Assembly (NCBI GenBank): GCA_023079485.1
Contig: CM041090.1
Span: forward strand, 8,988,519-9,052,518
Reading direction: 5' to 3'
DNA from: Archilochus colubris
Lineage: Eukaryota > Chordata > Aves > Apodiformes > Trochilidae
DNA length: 64,000 nucleotides
Positions within the stretch are counted from its first letter, which is position 1. Every line of letters begins with the position of its first letter. The notes beneath the pieces are model-generated. The model had not been told where the DNA came from. It saw only the letters and a program-made list of their open reading frames with translations, and made no database searches. Made by a program: the position numbers and the translations under genes. Positions 61,451 through 64,000 of this stretch are shown in pieces.

Positions 61451-61523
61451 AAGTGAGGGAGGAGGGGAGGAAGTGAGGGAGGAGGGGAGGAAGTGAGGGA
61501 GGAGGGGAGGAAGAGAGGGGGAG
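61451..61523 (+). repeat. 20-bp minisatellite, three perfect copies plus a partial
   Basis: The unit aagtgagggaggaggggagg is repeated at 61451-61470, 61471-61490 and 61491-61510, then trails off in aagagaggggg. It adjoins the AAGG array directly and shares its purine bias. Confidence 0.97.
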
Positions 61524-62342
61524 CTAAATGACCCTCTATCTACCTGAGGAAAATTGTACCAAATCTGCCTCTTTAAAATCATCAGGTTACCATTATAGAG
61601 AAGAGTGATATTGTTATTGTAAGCGTATGATTCTCAGTCACTGTATAAATCAGTCAAAAATGTATACATTCATTAATCTTTCCCAATCTTATTTTAATTA
61701 CACACTTACTAGCTGTCATATGTCTTCCCACTGCTACAAAAATTCAGTCACCTGTAGTAGTGATAGTTACTCCCCAAGAAGCTGCAAAATAAATTCAAGC
61801 AGCACTAGAAAAAAACACACCTGGAAAAACTGAGCTCACTTTTAAACCCAGAAGGGTATTTACACACACATCTGTACACACACATAGAGACCAGTCAGAT
61901 TCAGGTTGGTTCATTCTCTGAGCCTGCTTAGGAATAGATACCCTAGCAACAGATTCATGTCTGTGACATGCATCATTTCTCATTAATGCCAATACTGGTA
62001 TTCCAGCCTTTAAATAAATATGAAAAACAGTCCTTCAGGGAATATATCAGATTTTTTTTAACTTCTGTTTACTCTCCACTGCCCCAAGAAACTTCAAATG
62101 TTCACAGCTTTTCTCTTTTTTAGAGTATAGAAAATTTATTATTAAAATGTGTGGATTAAGAAATTCAAGTCAGATAAACTAGGTCTTGCAATCGTAACTT
62201 TTGGGGCTTTTTGAAATCTCAGAAAAGGAGCTTGTGTATCAGCTTATGATCTGAACCATGTTAGTGATACAAAGCATTGTGTATTGTTCAGCCAGATTCT
62301 GAAGCCCTTCTCCACATGATTACTGCTGAATACAATCCTCAG
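61524..62342. other. Unique sequence, no gene seen
   Basis: An ACACAC-rich patch lies at 61860-61886. An unsupported 46-codon stop-free stretch at 62272-62409 (with DSEALLHMITAEYNPQKY) overlaps the next candidate in another frame. Confidence 0.4.
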
Positions 62343-62472
62343 AAGTATTCAATGCCTTCAGATGCTGTGGAAAAAATTGATTCGTTTTCATCCAGGGATA
62401 ATGTACTCTGAGAAAACATGCTTGTCAAGCAAGCATCAGCAAGTCAACGCTTATGAGGATTCTACTGCTCAG
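62343..62472 (+). CDS. Candidate 130-bp internal exon, gene unknown
   Basis: The acceptor 'tacaatcctcag' (ending 62342) and the donor CTCAG|GTACGA (62472/62473) bracket a stop-free frame that would encode a segment with LQMLWKKLIRFHPG, MYSEKTCLSSKHQQ and NAYEDSTAQ. The phase at the acceptor is 2, which does not match the phase-1 donor at 61173, so the two cannot be joined directly. A competing open frame of similar length exists one base off over the first half, which weakens the call. I do not recognise the protein. Confidence 0.22.
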
Positions 62473-63264
62473 GTACGAAACATGAGGCTATGGATTTCTG
62501 GTGTTTCCTTGTTAGAAAAATAAAGCAAGGGTAGTGAAGATGTCTAAGATGTTGTGGTAGTTTACTAATCAGTAGGTATACAAAGGAAGTGCAATTTCTG
62601 GGATATTGACTCTTCTGAGATTTTGTGGTTTAATCCAGCTGAGTGTCTGGACTAAAGTTGGCTACATGTTAAAAAAGCAGAACTGAGTTTTTGGCCTTCT
62701 GGTATCTAAGAAATCGTTCAGCAGAAACATGAAAGCACACATGAGATGAACTGGAAAGCAAGAGGACATTGTGTAATAAATATGAGTCAAGAAGGTGACT
62801 GGGGAATAACATTTTCCATTACACCAATCCAAAGCAGAAAACTTCAGCCATGAGGTTTTTTTTTCCTCCCTGTATGTTCTCCTTCTTAGTTGTTTCTCAG
62901 AAAGGCATTCACCATATTCAGATGTAGATTAATTTTTTATTTCTTATGCAAATATTAGCAAATTGAACCATGAGGTTAAGTTTATCATGCTCAGCACTTT
63001 CAAAAGAGCATACAACTGCCAAGAGTTTGTGGTGGTTCAGGGACTTTGCTTATACAGACTTCTGTGGAGATTAAAAGCTTGCTCCAATACAAACAGGCCT
63101 TTCATTAGGCTCTCACTGATTGTGACAATGAAATCAATTTTTCAGAAAGCACATCATTAATGAGTAAACATTCCTTGTTCCCAAGAGGGCTATCTATGTT
63201 AAATAAGATGGATGATAATTTTAGATACTTAAAAGGATAAATCCTTGAGGACTAATCTTTTCAG
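62473..63264. other. Unique sequence, no gene seen
   Basis: No recognised feature apart from the acceptor at its right edge. Confidence 0.4.
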
Positions 63265-63365
63265 TAGATGAGGCAGAAGACAGTTTGCTTTCTCCTTCTG
63301 ATGTCTCTGAGGATGTCTTGCTGCATATCAATCTATTCCCAAAGAAGAGGAATATCTTTGTTTGA
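63265..63365 (+). CDS. Candidate acidic terminal exon, gene unknown
   Basis: The acceptor 'actaatcttttcag' ends at 63264. The following frame reads DEAEDSLLSPSDVSEDVLLH and then INLFPKKRNIFV to a TGA at 63363-63365. Entry in phase 1 matches the phase-1 donor of the 45-bp candidate at 61129-61173, giving a continuous acidic sequence across the join. No internal donor is evident, so it would be a last exon. I see no AATAAA close behind. An alternative acceptor three bases later (tag at 63265-63267) is also possible. The function is unknown. Confidence 0.28.
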
Positions 63366-64000
63366 TGCCAGGCTTTGGCAAGCGCCCTTTTTTACTGTTT
63401 GTATTTCTATACCCCATTCTGACTACCTTATCCTGCCTCTGGAATAGGGTGTATAGCCCTGGATGTAGATTAGCTTTTGAGATCCATACACAGCAGAAGA
63501 TTTTAACTAGTAACTCTCACAAGCCTCAGAAGGGGACTTCAGTACTGAGCTGTTTCACTAAAAGTGCCTACAAGAACGACAGCTCCTGGGAATTTTGTGT
63601 GCAGTGCCAGTCAATGGGAATTTTGTGTGCAAGATGCACATCTAACAGCAGCAGAACTGAGATCACAATTGAAAATAGCTTGAAAATTTAATAACTAAAA
63701 TAACTAGACTTTCAGGTCACAGATACAGCTCTTTAGGAAAGGCAGCTATGCTTACTCCAAGACCTTGCATGGTAGACTCCATATAACTAGCCCATTTAAC
63801 TCCCAATCCCCTTCCTAACTCGAATTTTCTTGCCTTGAATTGTCCTCATTAAGTTTTCATAAATTCTAAAGTACCTTGTCAAAATCAATATATGTTACTT
63901 TTTAAATGTAACTTGCAATTCACACATCATTAAATGAAAGGCGAGAGAACAGATTTATTTTTTTTTAATTTAAAAAAGCAGTTTTACAAGGCTACTAAAA
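63366..64000. other. Unique sequence with a 17-bp direct repeat
   Basis: TGGGAATTTTGTGTGCA occurs at 63587-63603 and 63615-63631. A 109-codon frame (63362-63691) covers it but has no domain. A T run lies at 63957-63966. Confidence 0.5.

Noticed and set aside
61289..61582. Minus-strand 97-codon ORF rich in Ser-Leu-Pro-Phe (LPSFLPSF repeats)
   Set aside because: It is simply the translation of the AAGG microsatellite and the adjacent minisatellite, which contain no stop codon in this frame.
63362..63691. 109-codon plus-strand ORF as a gene
   Set aside because: It spans a recent 17-bp duplication, has no domain and begins at the stop of the neighbouring candidate exon. It is most likely chance.
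1..64000. tRNA, rRNA or snRNA genes
   Set aside because: I scanned for B-box (GGTTCGA-type) and other familiar internal motifs and saw none. A covariance-model search would settle this.

Overview
This window looks like bird nuclear DNA. The main evidence is its CR1 non-LTR retrotransposon load: I count eleven recognisable copies, several ending in the avian-style CR1 tail of tandem ATTCTATG units preceded by a 'ttggactagatgatct...ggtcccttccaaccc' type 3' end. The sequence is AT-rich, has no obvious CpG island, and the spaces between repeats are long and non-coding. I cannot place the species. Nothing points to bacteria, plasmids or free virus.

I found no protein-coding gene that I can name. 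The window reads as an intergenic gene desert or part of a very large intron. The only convincing coding sequence is decayed CR1 reverse transcriptase (C-terminal part), best preserved as a 225-codon open frame at 33963-34640. A few short stretches look like vertebrate exons (splice-site-flanked, acidic) at 18168-18319, 61129-61173, 62343-62472 and 63265-63365, plus an ORF at 1263-1559. They are listed at low confidence. The 45-bp stretch at 61129-61173 and the one at 63265 are phase-compatible on the + strand, so a gene with short acidic exons on the + strand is possible near the right end.

Layout. 0-9 kb: unique sequence with two old CR1 copies (3.6-4.6 kb on -, 5.7-6.6 kb on +). 9-10.1 kb: an LTR-like block with TATA-like and poly(A)-like signals. 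10-20 kb: mostly unique, one CR1 tail piece at 15.7-16.1 kb. 20.3-30.5 kb: two nearly identical young CR1 copies in inverted orientation about 10 kb apart, an old CR1 at 21.2-21.7 kb, a conserved-element-like stretch near 25.1-25.7 kb, and an AT-only cruciform-prone tract at 29.1-29.3 kb. 34-36.5 kb: a well-preserved CR1 followed by a much older one. 37.0-37.7 kb: a CCAAT/TATA promoter-like or LTR-like block. 42.5-43.1 kb: another candidate regulatory stretch. 43.5-44.1, 52.5-53.0 and 55.5-56.0 kb: three more old CR1 copies. 61.4-61.5 kb: a purine-only AAGG microsatellite fused to a 20-bp minisatellite.

The CR1 copies span several subfamilies and ages (clean tails and open frames in some, heavy decay in others), giving a layered history of insertion. 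I did not find a previously undescribed defence, mobile or metabolic system. The most useful leads are the acidic exon candidates, the inverted young CR1 pair and the unassigned LTR-like blocks. All identity and conservation statements are by eye and without alignment or database search.
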